Notes: generated by a model from the sequence alone, not told the origin. Positions 10,010 to 20,363 are shown, counted from the first letter of the stretch. The stretch: 64,000 nt of DNA from Mycobacterium sp. OAS707 (GCF_014873705.1 NZ_JADBDS010000002.1:124001-188000), one strand, 5' to 3'. Made by a program: numbers and translations.

Positions 10010-10033
10010 GGCCGCGATTATGCTGCGGCCATG
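10007..10033. promoter_or_regulatory. Compact divergent promoter with two overlapping -10 elements
   Basis: The 21 bases between the start codons hold TATGCT (10019-10024, plus strand, 6 bases before ATG 10031) and CATAAT (10022-10017, minus strand, 7 bases before ATG 10009). The two hexamers overlap by four bases. The whole is framed by a perfect inverted repeat, CATGGCCGC at 10007-10015 and GCGGCCATG at 10025-10033, which includes both start codons. Both messages would begin at or next to their start codons. Only one RNA polymerase could occupy the site at a time, so the promoters should compete. Confidence 0.55.
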
Positions 10034-11668
10034 AGCATCGACGCTCCAGTTACGGTCAATGCCGGACATCTGATCGCGCGAAGGCTGCGCGCGAGCGGCA
10101 TCGACACGATCTTCACGCTGTCCGGCGGACATCTGTTCTCGATTTACGACGGATGCCGCGCCGAGAACATCCGGCTGATCGACACCCGCCACGAGCAGAC
10201 CGCGGCGTTTGCCGCAGAGGGCTGGTCGAAAGTGACCAGGGTGCCCGGTGTCGCCGCGCTGACGGCGGGGCCCGGGGTGACCAACGGGATGAGCGCGATG
10301 GCGGCCGCACAGCAGAACCAGTCGCCGCTGGTGGTGCTGGGCGGGCGGGCGCCGGCGCTGCGCTGGGGGCAAGGGTCGCTGCAGGAGATCGACCATGTGC
10401 CGTTCGTAGCGCCGCTGACCCGGTTCGCCGCGACCGCGCAGTCGGCCGACGCGGTGAGCGCGTTGATCGACGACGCGCTGCGCGCCGCGGTTGGCGCGCC
10501 GTCGGGCGTTTCGTTCATCGATTTCCCGATGGACCACGTGTTCAGCGAGGCGCACGACGCAGGCGGTACGGGTGCGCTGTCGACCCTTCCGGATGCGGCC
10601 GATGCGGACGGCAATGCGGTGGACGCGGCCGTGCGCCTGTTGGGCGACGCGCAGCGCCCGGTGATCATGGCGGGCACCAACGTGTGGTGGGGACATGCCG
10701 AGCAGGCGCTGCTGGAGTTGGCCGAGGCGCTGAGGATCCCGGTGCTGATGAACGGGATGGCGCGCGGCACAGTGCCGGCGGACCACGAGTTGGCGTTTTC
10801 CCGGGCGCGGTCAAAAGCGTTGGGGGAGGCCGATGTTGCGCTTGTCGTCGGAGTGCCGATGGATTTCCGGCTCGGCTTCGGCGGGGTGTTCGGCGCGCAG
10901 ACCAAACTGATCGTCGCCGATCGCGTCGAACCCGACCGCGCGCATCCGCGCGAGGTCGCCGCGGAGCTCTATGGCGATTTGAGCAGCGCATTGAAGGCAC
11001 TGGCCGCTGCGAGGACAGCCGAGCACGACGGCTGGATCGACGAACTGCGTGCCGTGGAGGACGCCGCGCGGGCCGCCGAGCAGGCGGAGTTGGACGACGA
11101 CCGCACGCCGCTGCACCCGATGCGGCTGTACGCCGAACTGAAGCCGCTGCTGGACCGCGACGCGATCGTCGTCATCGACGCCGGTGATTTCGGTTCGTAT
11201 GCGGGGCGGGTCATCGACAGCTACGTGCCGGGCGCGTGGTTGGACAGCGGCCCGTTCGGCTGCCTTGGCTCTGGACCCGGCTATGCGCTGGCCGCCAAGC
11301 TGGCCCGGCCGGATCGGCAAGTGGTGCTGCTGCAGGGCGACGGCGCGTTCGGATTCTCGGGCATGGAGTGGGATACGTTGGTGCGCCACGGTATTCACGT
11401 GGTTTCGGTGATCGGCAACAACGGCATCTGGGCGCTGGAAAAGCATCCGATGGAGATGTTGTACGGCTATTCGGTGGTCGCCGAACTGCGGCCGGGCACC
11501 CGCTACGACGAAGTGGTGAGCGCGCTTGGCGGGCACGGCGAATTGGTTTCGACGCCCGCGGAAATCCGGCCCGCGCTGGAACGGGCGTTCTCGTCGGGTA
11601 TGCCTGCTGTGGTGAATGCGCTGACCGATCCCGCCGTCGCGTACCCCCGCCGCTCGAACCTGGCCTAG
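10031..11668 (+). CDS. ilvG: Acetolactate synthase-like thiamine-diphosphate enzyme (IlvG type)
   Basis: 545 residues. The N-terminal pyrimidine domain has the catalytic Glu in [15 protein letters not shown] (near residue 55) and [11 protein letters not shown]. The middle domain contains [12 protein letters not shown]. The C-terminal diphosphate domain has [19 protein letters not shown] with NN some 25 residues later (near residue 435), the ThDP/Mg motif. M. tuberculosis Rv1820, also next to the BacA-like transporter, is called ilvG. The true substrate is uncertain: the family also includes oxalyl-CoA decarboxylases, 2-hydroxyacyl-CoA lyases and benzaldehyde lyases, and no small regulatory subunit gene is adjacent. 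It is probably leaderless, with TATGCT ending 6 bases before ATG 10031. Confidence 0.8.
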   Translation: MSIDAPVTVNAGHLIARRLRASGIDTIFTLSGGHLFSIYDGCRAENIRLIDTRHEQTAAFAAEGWSKVTRVPGVAALTAGPGVTNGMSAMAAAQQNQSPLVVLGGRAPALRWGQGSLQEIDHVPFVAPLTRFAATAQSADAVSALIDDALRAAVGAPSGVSFIDFPMDHVFSEAHDAGGTGALSTLPDAADADGNAVDAAVRLLGDAQRPVIMAGTNVWWGHAEQALLELAEALRIPVLMNGMARGTVPADHELAFSRARSKALGEADVALVVGVPMDFRLGFGGVFGAQTKLIVADRVEPDRAHPREVAAELYGDLSSALKALAAARTAEHDGWIDELRAVEDAARAAEQAELDDDRTPLHPMRLYAELKPLLDRDAIVVIDAGDFGSYAGRVIDSYVPGAWLDSGPFGCLGSGPGYALAAKLARPDRQVVLLQGDGAFGFSGMEWDTLVRHGIHVVSVIGNNGIWALEKHPMEMLYGYSVVAELRPGTRYDEVVSALGGHGELVSTPAEIRPALERAFSSGMPAVVNALTDPAVAYPRRSNLA

Positions 11669-11677
11669 TTTTTACTA

Positions 11678-11741
11678 CCGCGAGCGTGCGTGTTTGCACA
11701 CGACACGCCGCGAAATTCTGTACAAACGTGCACGCTCGCGG
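11678..11741. repeat. Intergenic palindromic repeat, copy 1
   Basis: Perfect 12-base arms CCGCGAGCGTGC (11678-11689) and GCACGCTCGCGG (11730-11741), with an inner GTTTG/CAAAC pairing, enclose a centre containing GACACGCCGCG. A diverged copy in the opposite orientation follows the next gene. It resembles short dispersed mycobacterial palindromes I have seen in other species (memory). It may also end transcription of the ilvG-like gene. Confidence 0.65.
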
Positions 11742-11788
11742 GCCGTAAATCGGTGGACGCCTTAGCGATTGGTGGCCATTCTGGATGC

Positions 11789-12628
11789 ATGGAGGTCAGG
11801 CTGCATCATTCGGTGGACGAGTTTCGCGACATCGCGGAACCGTTGTACCGACGCGACCCCGTCGTGCACACCATCGAGCTCACCCTGTTGCGGGCAGGAG
11901 CGTTTCCCGACGATTCGACGATGCTGACGCTCTGGAACAACGGTCGCGTCGTGGGCGCGGCCCTGCAGACACCTCCATATCCGTTGGCGTGCAGCGGAAT
12001 TCCTACAGATACGGCGTCCGCGGTCGCATCGGCACTTGCCCGGTTGGACCCGTCGCTGCATGGCGTCCGTGGGGTCGAACACACCGCCGTCGCGTTCGCC
12101 GATGCGTGGCGTGACGTCACCGGACAGCGCGGCACGGTGACATCTGGCGACAAGCTGTATCGGTTGGGTGCCTTGCTCGTTCCACAAGGCGTTGCAGGGT
12201 CGCCGCGGGTCGCGACCGACAGCGATCGCGCCCTGCTTGTGGACTGGGTGGAGCGCTTTTTCGCGGACGCCTTCGGGGATCCGCGCGATGACGACCCCGG
12301 TGAACGGTTCGTCGACAACGCCTGCCGCGTTGGTGATCGCTTCGTGTTGTGGGACGTCGACGGCTCACCCCGCAGCATGGCGATGCTGCGGGCTCCCGCC
12401 GCGGACGTGTCGCGGATCGGACCGGTGTTCACACCGCGCGACGAGCGCAGCCACGGCTACGGCTCGGCCGTCACCGCCGCCGCCGTACAACTGGCGCACC
12501 GCAGCGGCACGGCCGACGTCGTGCTGTTCGCCGATATCGCCAACCCGACGTCGAACGCCATCTACCGACGGATTGGCTTCGAGCCGGTCAACGACTGGGT
12601 GCGGATCAGCTTCGTCGCGCCCGACTGA
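11789..12628 (+). CDS. GNAT-family N-acetyltransferase
   Basis: 279 residues from ATG 11789 ([12 protein letters not shown]). The C-terminal GNAT core is clear: [23 protein letters not shown] is the acetyl-CoA-binding loop and helix (an R-x-x-G-x-G/A variant), and [16 protein letters not shown] is the closing motif B. The N-terminal 140 residues resemble a second, degenerate GNAT half, as in two-domain actinobacterial members. The acceptor is unknown. The gene stands alone between two oppositely oriented copies of a palindromic repeat. There is no good Shine-Dalgarno, so the start rests on homology pattern and spacing. Confidence 0.75.
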   Translation: MEVRLHHSVDEFRDIAEPLYRRDPVVHTIELTLLRAGAFPDDSTMLTLWNNGRVVGAALQTPPYPLACSGIPTDTASAVASALARLDPSLHGVRGVEHTAVAFADAWRDVTGQRGTVTSGDKLYRLGALLVPQGVAGSPRVATDSDRALLVDWVERFFADAFGDPRDDDPGERFVDNACRVGDRFVLWDVDGSPRSMAMLRAPAADVSRIGPVFTPRDERSHGYGSAVTAAAVQLAHRSGTADVVLFADIANPTSNAIYRRIGFEPVNDWVRISFVAPD

Positions 12629-12630
12629 CC

Positions 12631-12686
12631 CGAGCGTGCGCAGACTGCACGCATATCGCGGCGTGTCGCGGTGCAGACACGCACGT
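12631..12686. repeat. Intergenic palindromic repeat, copy 2 (inverted)
   Basis: CGTGCG (12635-12640) pairs with CGCACG (12680-12685), and TGCAC (12646-12650) with GTGCA (12671-12675). The reverse complement aligns along its length with copy 1, sharing CGTGCGTGTxTGCAC and CGACACGCCGCGA segments. The two copies therefore bracket the GNAT gene in opposite orientation. Confidence 0.6.
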
Positions 12687-12729
12687 CCCCTACTCACGTG
12701 TGGGCCCACGCGGTAGTGGAAGGCGCAGG

Positions 12730-12741
12730 TACGGTAAACGT
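12730..12741 (+). promoter_or_regulatory. Leaderless promoter of secA2
   Basis: TACGGT (12730-12735) fits the mycobacterial TANNNT -10 and ends exactly 6 bases before GTG 12742. No Shine-Dalgarno-like purine run precedes the GTG. A transcript beginning at the start codon is therefore likely. Confidence 0.55.
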
Positions 12742-15075
12742 GTGGCGAAGACGAAAAACCGCACCTCAGGTCGTGTCAGCAACAGGTTCTGGAAACTGCT
12801 AGGCGCCAGCACTGACCGCGACGAGGTGAAGTCGATGTCGCTCGTCGACAAGTCCTCGGACTTCGGCGAGAAGGCGGCCGACCTCGACGACGAGCAGCTG
12901 CGCAAGGCCGCCCGGCTGCTCAATCTCGACGACCTGGCCGAGTCATCCGACATTCCGCAGTTCCTGGCGATCGCCCGCGAGGCGTCCAAACGGGCCACCA
13001 ACCTGGAGCCGTTCGACGTCCAGCTGCAGGGCGCGCTGCGGATGCTGGCCGGCGACGTGGTCGAGATGGCCACCGGTGAAGGCAAGACGCTGTCAGGTGC
13101 GATCGCGGCCGCCGGCTACGCGCTCGGCGGACGCCACGTTCACGTCATCACCATCAACGACTACCTGGCCCGCCGCGACGCCGAATGGATGGGGCCGCTG
13201 ATCGAGGCGCTCGGGTTGACGGTCGGCTGGATCACCGCCGAGTCCACTCCCGAGCAGCGCCGCGAAGCCTACAAGTGCAACATCACCTACGCGTCGGTCA
13301 ACGAGGTCGGCTTCGACGTGCTGCGCGATCAGCTCGTCACCGACGTCGAAGACCTGGTCTCGCCGAACCCCGACGTCGCGCTGATCGACGAGGCCGACTC
13401 GGTCCTCGTCGACGAGGCGTTGGTGCCCCTGGTCCTCGCGGGCACCACCCACCGCGAGACGCCGAAGGTCGAGATCATCCGGCTCGTCGGCGAACTGATC
13501 GCAGGCAAGGACTACGACACCGACGCCGACAACCGCAACGTCCACCTCACCGAGTCCGGCGCGCAGAAGCTGGAAGCCAAGCTCGGCGGCATCGACCTGT
13601 ATTCCGAGGAACATGTCGGCACCACCTTGACCGAGGTCAACGTCGCACTGCACGCGCACGTGCTGCTGCAGCGCGACGTGCACTACATCGTCCGCGACGA
13701 CGCCGTGCACCTGATCAACTCCTCCCGCGGCCGCATCGCGCAGCTGCAGCGCTGGCCCGACGGGCTGCAGGCCGCCGTCGAGGCAAAGGAGGGCATCGAG
13801 ACCACCGAGACCGGTGAGGTGCTCGACACCATCACCGTCCAGGCGTTGATCAACCGGTACCCGCGGGTGTGCGGCATGACGGGCACCGCGCTCGCGGCCG
13901 GCGAACAGCTGCGCCAGTTCTACAAGCTCGGTGTGTCGCCAATTGCGCCTAATACTCCCAACATTCGCGAAGACGAGACCGACCGCGTGTACATCACCGC
14001 GGCCGCCAAGATCGACGCGATCGTCGACCACATCAAGGAAGTGCACGAAACCCAGCAGCCCGTGCTGGTCGGCACCCACGATGTCGCCGAATCCGAGGAG
14101 CTGCATGAGCGGCTGGTCAAGGCAGGCGTGCCTGCGGTCGTGCTGAACGCCAAGAACGACGAAGAAGAGGCCCGCGTCATCGCCGAGGCGGGCACGCTTG
14201 GCAGCGTCACGGTCTCCACGCAGATGGCAGGCCGCGGCACGGACATTCGGCTGGGGGGCTCCGACGAAGCCAGCCATGATGAGGTGGCCGAACTCGGTGG
14301 GCTGCACGTCATCGGCACCGGGCGCCACCACACCGAACGGCTGGACAACCAGCTGCGCGGCCGCGCAGGCCGCCAGGGTGATCCCGGTTCATCGGTGTTC
14401 TTCGCCAGCTGGGAAGACGACGTCGTCGTCGCGCACCTCGAGCCCAACAAGCTGCCCATGGAGACCGACCCGGAGAAGGGCGACGGCCGCATCGTCAGTA
14501 ACAAGGCCGCGACGCTGCTCGACCACGCGCAGCGTGTCGCCGAAGGCCGGATGCTCGACATCCACGCCAACAACTGGCGCTACAACCAGCTGATCGCCCA
14601 GCAGCGCGCGATCATCGTCGAACGCCGAGACACGTTGCTGCGCACCGCAACTGCCCGCGAGGAGCTCGCCGAGCGCGCACCCAAACGCTACGAGGAGATC
14701 GTCGAGACACTCGGTGAGGAGAAGCTGGAGAAGATCTGCCGGCTGATCATGCTGTATCACCTCGACCGCGGATGGGCCGACCACCTGGCCTACCTGGCCG
14801 ACATCCGCGAGAGCATTCACCTGCGCGCACTGGGCAACCAGACCCCGATCGACGAGTTCCACCGGATGGCCGTCGACGCGTTCGCCTCACTGGCTGCCGA
14901 CGCGATCGAGGCGGCGCAGCAGACGTTCGAGACTGCGCCGTCCATCGAGGACGAGCCGGGCATCGACCTGTCGAAACTCGCCCGCCCGACGTCGACGTGG
15001 ACGTACATGGTGCACGACAATCCGCTGGCAGACCAGACCATGTCGGCGCTGAGCCTGCCAGGAGTCTTCCGATAG
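12742..15075 (+). CDS. secA2: Accessory preprotein translocase ATPase SecA2
   Basis: 777 residues from GTG 12742 ([12 protein letters not shown]), close to mycobacterial SecA2 and shorter than housekeeping SecA1. Walker A is [11 protein letters not shown] near residue 110 and Walker [12 protein letters not shown] near 214. The second helicase domain has [16 protein letters not shown] near 494 and [13 protein letters not shown]. The C-terminal scaffold contains [18 protein letters not shown]. The long SecA1 C-terminal zinc-binding linker is absent, as expected of SecA2. It energises export of a small set of proteins lacking ordinary signal sequences, at the membrane with SecYEG. It is followed after 9 bases by pgsA2, as in M. 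tuberculosis. Confidence 0.95.
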   Translation: MAKTKNRTSGRVSNRFWKLLGASTDRDEVKSMSLVDKSSDFGEKAADLDDEQLRKAARLLNLDDLAESSDIPQFLAIAREASKRATNLEPFDVQLQGALRMLAGDVVEMATGEGKTLSGAIAAAGYALGGRHVHVITINDYLARRDAEWMGPLIEALGLTVGWITAESTPEQRREAYKCNITYASVNEVGFDVLRDQLVTDVEDLVSPNPDVALIDEADSVLVDEALVPLVLAGTTHRETPKVEIIRLVGELIAGKDYDTDADNRNVHLTESGAQKLEAKLGGIDLYSEEHVGTTLTEVNVALHAHVLLQRDVHYIVRDDAVHLINSSRGRIAQLQRWPDGLQAAVEAKEGIETTETGEVLDTITVQALINRYPRVCGMTGTALAAGEQLRQFYKLGVSPIAPNTPNIREDETDRVYITAAAKIDAIVDHIKEVHETQQPVLVGTHDVAESEELHERLVKAGVPAVVLNAKNDEEEARVIAEAGTLGSVTVSTQMAGRGTDIRLGGSDEASHDEVAELGGLHVIGTGRHHTERLDNQLRGRAGRQGDPGSSVFFASWEDDVVVAHLEPNKLPMETDPEKGDGRIVSNKAATLLDHAQRVAEGRMLDIHANNWRYNQLIAQQRAIIVERRDTLLRTATAREELAERAPKRYEEIVETLGEEKLEKICRLIMLYHLDRGWADHLAYLADIRESIHLRALGNQTPIDEFHRMAVDAFASLAADAIEAAQQTFETAPSIEDEPGIDLSKLARPTSTWTYMVHDNPLADQTMSALSLPGVFR

Positions 15076-15084
15076 GTTTAGCCC

Positions 15085-15681
15085 ATGGCGGGCCCTGCTG
15101 GCGACGTGCGCAACCGGGTGCTGACGGTGCCCAATGCGCTGTCGGCGCTGCGCCTGGTATTGGTGCCGGTGTTCCTGTACCTGCTGCTGGTGGCTCACGC
15201 CACCGGGTGGGCTACCGGCCTGTTGATGTTCAGCGGCTTCTCCGATTGGGCCGACGGCAAGATCGCCCGGCTCGTCGACAACCAATCGTCACGGCTGGGG
15301 GAATTGCTCGATCCGGCCGTCGACCGCATCTACATGGTGACCGTGCCTGTGGCGCTGGCGATTTACGGCGCGGTGCCGTGGTGGATCGTGCTGACGCTGC
15401 TCGGTCGTGACGTGATCCTCGCCGCGACGCTGCCGGTATTGCGCGGCCGCGGATTGACCGCGCTGCCGGTCACCTACATCGGCAAGGCCGCCACTTTCGC
15501 GCTGATGTCGGGCTTCCCGCTGATCCTGCTCGGCCAGTTCGATGCGCTCTGGAGCAGGGTCGTGCTCGCATGCGGCTGGGCCTTTCTGATCTGGGGCCTG
15601 GCCATGTACCTGTGGTCGGGGGTGCTCTATCTGATCCAGGTGTCCATGGTGGTGCGCCAACTGCCGAAGGTTGTGCGATGA
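15085..15681 (+). CDS. pgsA2: CDP-alcohol phosphatidyltransferase (PgsA2 type)
   Basis: 198 residues, integral membrane. It carries the CDP-alcohol transferase signature D-x2-D-G-x2-A-R-x9-G-x3-D-x3-D, starting at DWADGKIAR (residues about 55-81), with all four Asp residues present. The other half is hydrophobic, with four to five further membrane segments. The family joins a CDP-lipid to an alcohol phosphate, giving phosphatidylglycerol-phosphate, cardiolipin or phosphatidylinositol-type lipids; the acceptor of PgsA2 is not settled. It is the second gene in a run from secA2 to the DUF881 genes. Confidence 0.88.
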   Translation: MAGPAGDVRNRVLTVPNALSALRLVLVPVFLYLLLVAHATGWATGLLMFSGFSDWADGKIARLVDNQSSRLGELLDPAVDRIYMVTVPVALAIYGAVPWWIVLTLLGRDVILAATLPVLRGRGLTALPVTYIGKAATFALMSGFPLILLGQFDALWSRVVLACGWAFLIWGLAMYLWSGVLYLIQVSMVVRQLPKVVR

Positions 15682-15709
15682 GCGCCTGCGCGAAGAGCCG
15701 AGGACACGC

Positions 15710-16609
15710 GTGACGACATTGGGCGGCTACGACCCCCAAGCGGGCCGCAACGCTCACGAGGCCAACACGCCGACGCTGATCCCCGTGCCGTCACTGCTGA
15801 GATCGCTGCTGTCCGATCATCTCGATCCCGGCTACGCGGCAGCGGCCAAGGCGAAGGAGGCGGGAAGGCGCCGCAAGTGGTGGCAGGCGTGGGCCTGGCA
15901 GATCTGCGGTGCTTTTTTGATCGCCGTGGTGTTCGCCGCCGCCGTCGCGCAGGCACGTTCGACGGCGCCGGGCGTGCGCGAGTCGCAGCATGTGCTGGCG
16001 GGAAGCGTCAAGTCCGCTGAGGCCGCCGCCAACGACGCCAGCGCCAAGCGCAACGCGCTGGCCGCCCGGGTGGATGCCGAGCGGCGCAGCAGGCTCGCGG
16101 GCGACGAACGCGGTCAGCAGTTGCTGGGCAGTCTGGATGCGGCCAACTTCGCCGCCGCCACCACGGCGGTGATCGGGCCCGGCCTGACCATCACCGTCAC
16201 GGATCCCGGGATGTCGAAAGACCTCAGCGACGTCTCAAAGGAGCGGCTGCCCGGCAGCCAGCAGGTGATCCTCGACCGCGATCTGCAGTTGGTGGTCAAC
16301 TCGCTGTGGGTCAGCGGAGCCGAGGCCGTCTCGGTGGGCGGTGTGCGGATCGGCCCGAACGTGACCATCCGGCAGGCGGGCGGCGGCATCCTGGTCGACA
16401 ATCAACCGATCAGCAGCCCATACGTCATTCTCGCGATCGGACCGCCGCACGCCATGGCCGACGTGTTCGACCGCAGCCCCGGCCTGCAGCGACTTCGCCT
16501 GCTGGAGACCAGCTATGGCGTCGGAGTCAATGTCAGCGCCGGCGATGGTCTCACCGTGCCCGCCGGTTCGTTTCGGGATGTCAACTTCGCCAAGCAGATT
16601 GGGCCCTAA
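15710..16609 (+). CDS. DUF881 membrane-anchored protein (Rv1823 type)
   Basis: 299 residues from GTG 15710, giving [12 protein letters not shown], which resembles the M. tuberculosis start; TTG 15671 is the other option but overlaps pgsA2. There is a cytoplasmic basic N-terminus and one membrane helix near residues 64-83 ([16 protein letters not shown]). An alpha-helical, charged stretch ([26 protein letters not shown] split over residues 95-125) follows, then the DUF881 domain with [14 protein letters not shown] and [17 protein letters not shown]. The function is unknown; in Gram-positives DUF881 proteins sit near division genes. A second DUF881 gene lies two genes on. Confidence 0.85.
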   Translation: MTTLGGYDPQAGRNAHEANTPTLIPVPSLLRSLLSDHLDPGYAAAAKAKEAGRRRKWWQAWAWQICGAFLIAVVFAAAVAQARSTAPGVRESQHVLAGSVKSAEAAANDASAKRNALAARVDAERRSRLAGDERGQQLLGSLDAANFAAATTAVIGPGLTITVTDPGMSKDLSDVSKERLPGSQQVILDRDLQLVVNSLWVSGAEAVSVGGVRIGPNVTIRQAGGGILVDNQPISSPYVILAIGPPHAMADVFDRSPGLQRLRLLETSYGVGVNVSAGDGLTVPAGSFRDVNFAKQIGP

Positions 16610-16622
16610 TGACGGGACACAA

Positions 16623-16955
16623 ATGATCGGTATCGCCGCACTGGTCGTCGGGATCGTGCTGGGTCTGGTGTTTCACCCCAGCGTCCCCGAGGTCATCCAG
16701 CCCTACCTGCCGATCGCGGTGGTAGCCGCGCTCGACGCGGTGTTCGGCGGATTGCGGGCCTATCTGGAACGCATATTCGACTCGAAGGTGTTCGTGATCT
16801 CGTTCGTGTTCAACGTTCTGGTCGCCGCGTTGATCGTGTACGTCGGCGACCAACTCGGTGTCGGCACGCAGTTGTCCACCGCGATCATCGTGGTGCTCGG
16901 CATCCGGATCTTCGGCAACGCTGCCGCCTTGCGGCGCAGATTGTTCGGCGCATAA
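16623..16955 (+). CDS. sbp: Small basic membrane protein Sbp (DUF1290)
   Basis: 110 residues with three hydrophobic segments: MIGIAALVVGIVLGLVF, PYLPIAVVAALDAVFGGLRA and VFVISFVFNVLVAALIVYVG. The RAYLERIFDSKVF loop and a basic tail (RRRLFGA) are typical of DUF1290. In Bacillus and actinomycetes this gene stays between two DUF881 genes or beside ftsQ/ftsZ. Here it lies between two DUF881 genes, with 13 bases before it and 4 after, which suggests a three-protein membrane unit. Biochemical role unknown. Confidence 0.88.
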   Translation: MIGIAALVVGIVLGLVFHPSVPEVIQPYLPIAVVAALDAVFGGLRAYLERIFDSKVFVISFVFNVLVAALIVYVGDQLGVGTQLSTAIIVVLGIRIFGNAAALRRRLFGA

Positions 16956-16959
16956 ACCC

Positions 16960-17781
16960 ATGTCCGATCAGCCCCCGCAGCATTCGGCCGAACCGGACCA
17001 TCACGGCCGCCACGAGTTGCCGCCAGACGAGCCCGCGCCCGCGATCGGCGATCTGAACGCAGGCGGGGTGAAGGGCGTGGCGCGGCGGGGCCGATCGCAA
17101 CTCGCCTTCGGCGCGTTGGCCGTCCTGCTGCTTGTGGTGCTCGGGATCGCGATCGTGACGCAGGCGCGACAGACCGAATCGGGCGACGCACTGGAGACAG
17201 CGCGGCCCGCCGATCTGCTGGTGCTGCTGGACTCGCTGCAGCAGCGTGAAGCCGCGCTCAATACCGAAGTGGCCGACCTACAGCGCAACTTGGCGCAATT
17301 GCAGGCCTCCGGCAGCAGCGATGCGGCCGCGATCGAAAACGCGCAGGCGCGTCTGGCCGCGCTGTCGATCCAGATCGGCACCGTCGCTGCGACGGGTCCC
17401 GGCGTGACACTGACGATCGAGGACACCACGCCAGGGGTGCCCGCTGAGACCATGCTCGACGTCATCAACGAGTTGCGGGCCGCAGGTGCCGAGGCGATGG
17501 AGATTCGGGGCGGGTCGACGTCCGTTCGGGTCGGCGTCGACACGTGGGTGGTCGGCAACCCCGGTGCGCTCGTCGTCGACAATGCGACGCTTGGCCCGCC
17601 GTATTCTGTTCTGGCCATTGGTGATCCGGCTACGCTGGCCGCCGCGATGAACATCCCAGGCGGTGCGATGGACAGTGTCGAGCGCGTCGGCGGCAAGATG
17701 GTGGTACAACAGTCCGACCGCGTCGACATAACCGCCTTGCGGCAACCGAAACCCCGCCAATACGCTCAGCCAGTCAAATGA
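16960..17781 (+). CDS. DUF881 membrane-anchored protein (Rv1825 type)
   Basis: 273 residues. A Pro/His/Glu-rich cytoplasmic tail comes first, then a basic patch (VARRGRSQ) and a membrane helix near residues 48-67 ([18 protein letters not shown]). A coiled-coil-like stretch ([20 protein letters not shown], residues about 85-130) leads into the DUF881 domain ([32 protein letters not shown]). It is the paralog of the gene at 15710, and both flank the Sbp gene. The long helical segment suggests oligomer or partner contacts in the periplasm. Confidence 0.85.
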   Translation: MSDQPPQHSAEPDHHGRHELPPDEPAPAIGDLNAGGVKGVARRGRSQLAFGALAVLLLVVLGIAIVTQARQTESGDALETARPADLLVLLDSLQQREAALNTEVADLQRNLAQLQASGSSDAAAIENAQARLAALSIQIGTVAATGPGVTLTIEDTTPGVPAETMLDVINELRAAGAEAMEIRGGSTSVRVGVDTWVVGNPGALVVDNATLGPPYSVLAIGDPATLAAAMNIPGGAMDSVERVGGKMVVQQSDRVDITALRQPKPRQYAQPVK

Positions 17782-17815
17782 AGCCACATGTTTGCCGCCG
17801 ACAAATAGGAGCGCC

Positions 17816-18211
17816 GTGAGCCAAATCCCAGCCGACCTGTCCTACACCGAGGAACACGAGTGGGTGCAGCGCACCGGCGACGACACCGTCCGGGTCGGCA
17901 TCACCGACTACGCCCAGTCGGCGCTCGGCGACGTGGTGTTCGTGCAGTTGCCCGACGTCGGCGCCGAGGTGACGGCGGGGGAGTCGTTCGGCGAAGTCGA
18001 ATCGACGAAGTCGGTCTCCGATCTTTACGCGCCCGTCAGCGCGAAAGTCGTTGCGGTCAACGGAGATCTGGAAGCAAACCCGCAACTGGTCAACTCGGAT
18101 CCCTATGGCGAAGGTTGGCTGGTCGATCTGAAGATCGAGGGCGGTTCGCTGGACGACGCGCTGTCGGGGTTGCTGGATCCGGACGGCTACCGCGCCACCG
18201 TGACCGAATGA
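17816..18211 (+). CDS. gcvH: Glycine cleavage system H protein
   Basis: 131 residues from GTG 17816, with AGGAG 6 bases upstream. It is a complete lipoyl domain: YTEEHEWV near the N-terminus, [19 protein letters not shown], and the lipoyl-lysine motif [10 protein letters not shown] with Lys65. It carries the aminomethyl group between GcvP, GcvT and lipoamide dehydrogenase. gcvP is 3 kb downstream behind a glycine riboswitch, while gcvT is not in the window. garA, which controls 2-oxoglutarate and glutamate flux, follows after 158 bases. Confidence 0.95.
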   Translation: MSQIPADLSYTEEHEWVQRTGDDTVRVGITDYAQSALGDVVFVQLPDVGAEVTAGESFGEVESTKSVSDLYAPVSAKVVAVNGDLEANPQLVNSDPYGEGWLVDLKIEGGSLDDALSGLLDPDGYRATVTE

Positions 18212-18369
18212 CGAGTTGTTAGGGTTTTCGCGACCAAAGTCCAACACAGGCCGATCCGGCGGTGGTGGACCCAATGATGTCTACTGCGCGGTACGGTCAA
18301 CACCAGACGTGTAATGACGGCTGGGGGGCCCGGCCTGATATCGCCACAGCAGCCAGTGAGGAGCAGCGG

Positions 18370-18846
18370 GTGACGGAAAACCACAACTCTGGGGCTGACC
18401 AGTCCGAGGATGTCACTGTGGAGACGACATCGGTCTTTCGCGCCGACTTCCTCAATGAACTGGACGCTCCGCCCGCGGCAGGCGCCGAGGGTGCGGTCTC
18501 GGGTGTGGAGGGCCTGCCCGCCGGGTCGGCCCTGCTGGTCGTCAAGCGCGGCCCCAACGCGGGATCGCGATTCCTGCTCGACCAGCCCACCACGTCGGCG
18601 GGTCGACATCCCGACAGCGACATCTTCCTCGACGACGTCACGGTGAGCCGTCGGCACGCGGAGTTCCGGCTGGAAAGCGGCGAGTTCCAGGTGGTCGACG
18701 TCGGCAGCCTCAACGGCACCTACGTCAACCGGGAACCCGTCGATTCCGCAGTGCTGGCCAACGGCGACGAGGTCCAGATCGGCAAGTTCCGCCTGGTGTT
18801 CTTGACCGGGCCCAAAGGCGACGACGACAGCGGCCCGGGAAGCTGA
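18370..18846 (+). CDS. garA: FHA-domain metabolic regulator GarA
   Basis: 158 residues from GTG 18370, preceded by GAGGAG at 18358-18363. The N-terminus holds the phosphorylation motif ETTSVF with Thr19 and Thr20, targets of PknB and PknG in other mycobacteria. The FHA domain (residues about 65-140) has [16 protein letters not shown] and SLNGTYVN, the phosphothreonine-binding loops. Unphosphorylated GarA inhibits 2-oxoglutarate dehydrogenase and NAD-glutamate dehydrogenase and activates glutamate synthase; phosphorylation makes the FHA domain bind its own tail. A -10-like TACGGT at 18292-18297 would give a leader of about 65 bases. Confidence 0.96.
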   Translation: MTENHNSGADQSEDVTVETTSVFRADFLNELDAPPAAGAEGAVSGVEGLPAGSALLVVKRGPNAGSRFLLDQPTTSAGRHPDSDIFLDDVTVSRRHAEFRLESGEFQVVDVGSLNGTYVNREPVDSAVLANGDEVQIGKFRLVFLTGPKGDDDSGPGS

Positions 18847-18848
18847 GC

Positions 18849-19580
18849 GTGACCGCCCCCGACAGACCCGCGTTGGCCGGGATGTCGATCGGAGCGGTGC
18901 TCGATCTGCTGCGACCGGACTTCCCGGACGTAACCATCTCCAAGATTCGTTTTCTGGAGGCCGAGGGGCTCGTCACGCCTGAGCGCACCCCGTCGGGGTA
19001 TCGGCGGTTCACCGCCTACGACTGTGCGCGGCTGCGGTTCATCCTGACCGCGCAACGCGATCAGTATCTGCCGTTGAAGGTCATCAAGGCCCAGTTGGAC
19101 GCCCAGCCCGACGGCGAGCTGCCCAGCAGCGGATCTGCTTACGGCGTACCGCGTTTGGTTCCGGTTGATGCGAACCCGGAGGATGACGGCGTTGCGGTGG
19201 CGCAGTCGCAGGTTCGGCTGCGCCGCGAGGATCTGCTCGCGCGGTCGGGCATCGATGACGCGATGCTCAACGAGCTGGTCAAGGGCGGCATCGTCAAAAC
19301 CGGCGCCGCGGGCTTCTTCGACGACCATTCGGTGGTGATCGCGCAGTGCGCCAAGGCGCTGGCCGAGTACGGCGTCGAGCCGCGGCATCTGCGGGCATTT
19401 CGCTCAGCAGCCGACCGCCAGTCCGATCTGATCGCCCAGATCGCGGGTCCGGTGGTCAAGGCGGGCAAGGCCGGGGCCCGCGACCGGGCCGACGATCTGG
19501 CCCGCGAGGTGGCTGCCCTGGCGATCACGTTGCACACGTCGCTCATCAAGTCCGCCGTACGCGACGTTCTGGATCGCTGA
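18849..19580 (+). CDS. MerR-family transcriptional regulator (Rv1828 type)
   Basis: 243 residues from GTG 18849, 2 bases after garA. The N-terminal winged helix (residues about 12-80) has [23 protein letters not shown] split by the turn, then [18 protein letters not shown] and ARLRFI. The linker lacks a metal-binding Cys pair, so an organic ligand or none is likely. The C-terminal part includes [20 protein letters not shown] second, related MerR protein lies at 20364. The gene order garA-merR-DUF151-merR is conserved in mycobacteria, but targets are unknown to me. Confidence 0.88.
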   Translation: MTAPDRPALAGMSIGAVLDLLRPDFPDVTISKIRFLEAEGLVTPERTPSGYRRFTAYDCARLRFILTAQRDQYLPLKVIKAQLDAQPDGELPSSGSAYGVPRLVPVDANPEDDGVAVAQSQVRLRREDLLARSGIDDAMLNELVKGGIVKTGAAGFFDDHSVVIAQCAKALAEYGVEPRHLRAFRSAADRQSDLIAQIAGPVVKAGKAGARDRADDLAREVAALAITLHTSLIKSAVRDVLDR

Positions 19581-19640
19581 GGATTAGACTCGTTTTCAAG
19601 GCTTCTTAGCGGGCTTCTTTCGTGCGGAGGGCAGACACAA

Positions 19641-20135
19641 ATGGGTGAGGTTCGTGTGGTCGGCATTCGCGTTGAGCAGCCGCAGAACCAGCCGGTGCTA
19701 CTGCTGCGGGAAGCCAATGGTGACCGCTATCTACCGATCTGGATCGGACAGCCGGAGGCTGCTGCGATCGCACTCGAGCAGCAGGGACACGAGCCCGCGC
19801 GTCCGCTGACCCACGATCTGATCCGAGATCTCATTACGGCACTTGGTCATTCGCTCAAAGAGGTGCGCATCGTCGACCTCCAGGAGGGCACCTTCTACGC
19901 GGACCTGATCTTCGACCGCGACATCAAGGTGTCGGCTCGGCCGTCGGATTCGGTGGCCATCGCGCTGCGCGTCGGCGTGCCGATCTACGTCGAGGAGGCC
20001 GTGCTCGCCGAGGCCGGACTGCTGATTCCCGACGAGAACGACGAGGAGGCCGCCGGCGCGGTCCGCGAGGACGAGGTCGAGAAGTTCAAGGAGTTCCTCG
20101 ACAGCGTGTCGCCCGACGATTTCAAGGCGACGTAG
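19641..20135 (+). CDS. DUF151/bifunctional-nuclease-domain protein (Rv1829 type)
   Basis: 164 residues with the BFN/DUF151 pattern: VVGIRVEQPQNQPVLLLRE, LPIWIGQPEAAAIALEQQG, RPLTHDLIRDLI and SARPSDSVAIALR. The last is the hallmark of the family. Plant members have been reported to have nuclease activity, but a function in bacteria is not established. It has its own promoter candidate (TAGACT at 19585-19590) and a GGAGGG at 19626-19631, so unlike its upstream neighbour it should have a leader. The C-terminus is strongly acidic (DENDEEAAGAVREDEVE). Confidence 0.88.
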   Translation: MGEVRVVGIRVEQPQNQPVLLLREANGDRYLPIWIGQPEAAAIALEQQGHEPARPLTHDLIRDLITALGHSLKEVRIVDLQEGTFYADLIFDRDIKVSARPSDSVAIALRVGVPIYVEEAVLAEAGLLIPDENDEEAAGAVREDEVEKFKEFLDSVSPDDFKAT

Positions 20136-20363
20136 TTCCCGTAGGAGTACGGGCCCGGTCGCCTGGGGTTTTGTCACGGAAACGTCTCGTCGCGCTCGAC
20201 ACGCGGTGCGGGTTTCTTCGAAGTATGAATTGGGCAGCCATACTTGGTTGCGACGAGCAGTAATGGCTCGACGGGAAGCGTATGCTCGACACATTCGATC
20301 TTCGGCAAACGTGCGCCCATGCAGGTCACAGACGCGAGTTCGATCGGCGAGAGGATTGGCAGA

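Noticed and set aside
8120..10786. Long N-terminal extension of the first BacA-like gene (start at 10786)
   Set aside because: The extension would lie antisense to the ilvG-like gene; paralog homology starts at 10009.
12349..12741. N-terminal extension of secA2
   Set aside because: It overlaps the GNAT gene in another frame and is Arg-rich shadow sequence; the SecA2 start and -10 fit 12742.
20248..20286. Promoter TTGCGA...TATGCT before the second MerR gene
   Set aside because: The 27-base spacing is too long for a sigma-A promoter; TATGCT alone is not enough to call.
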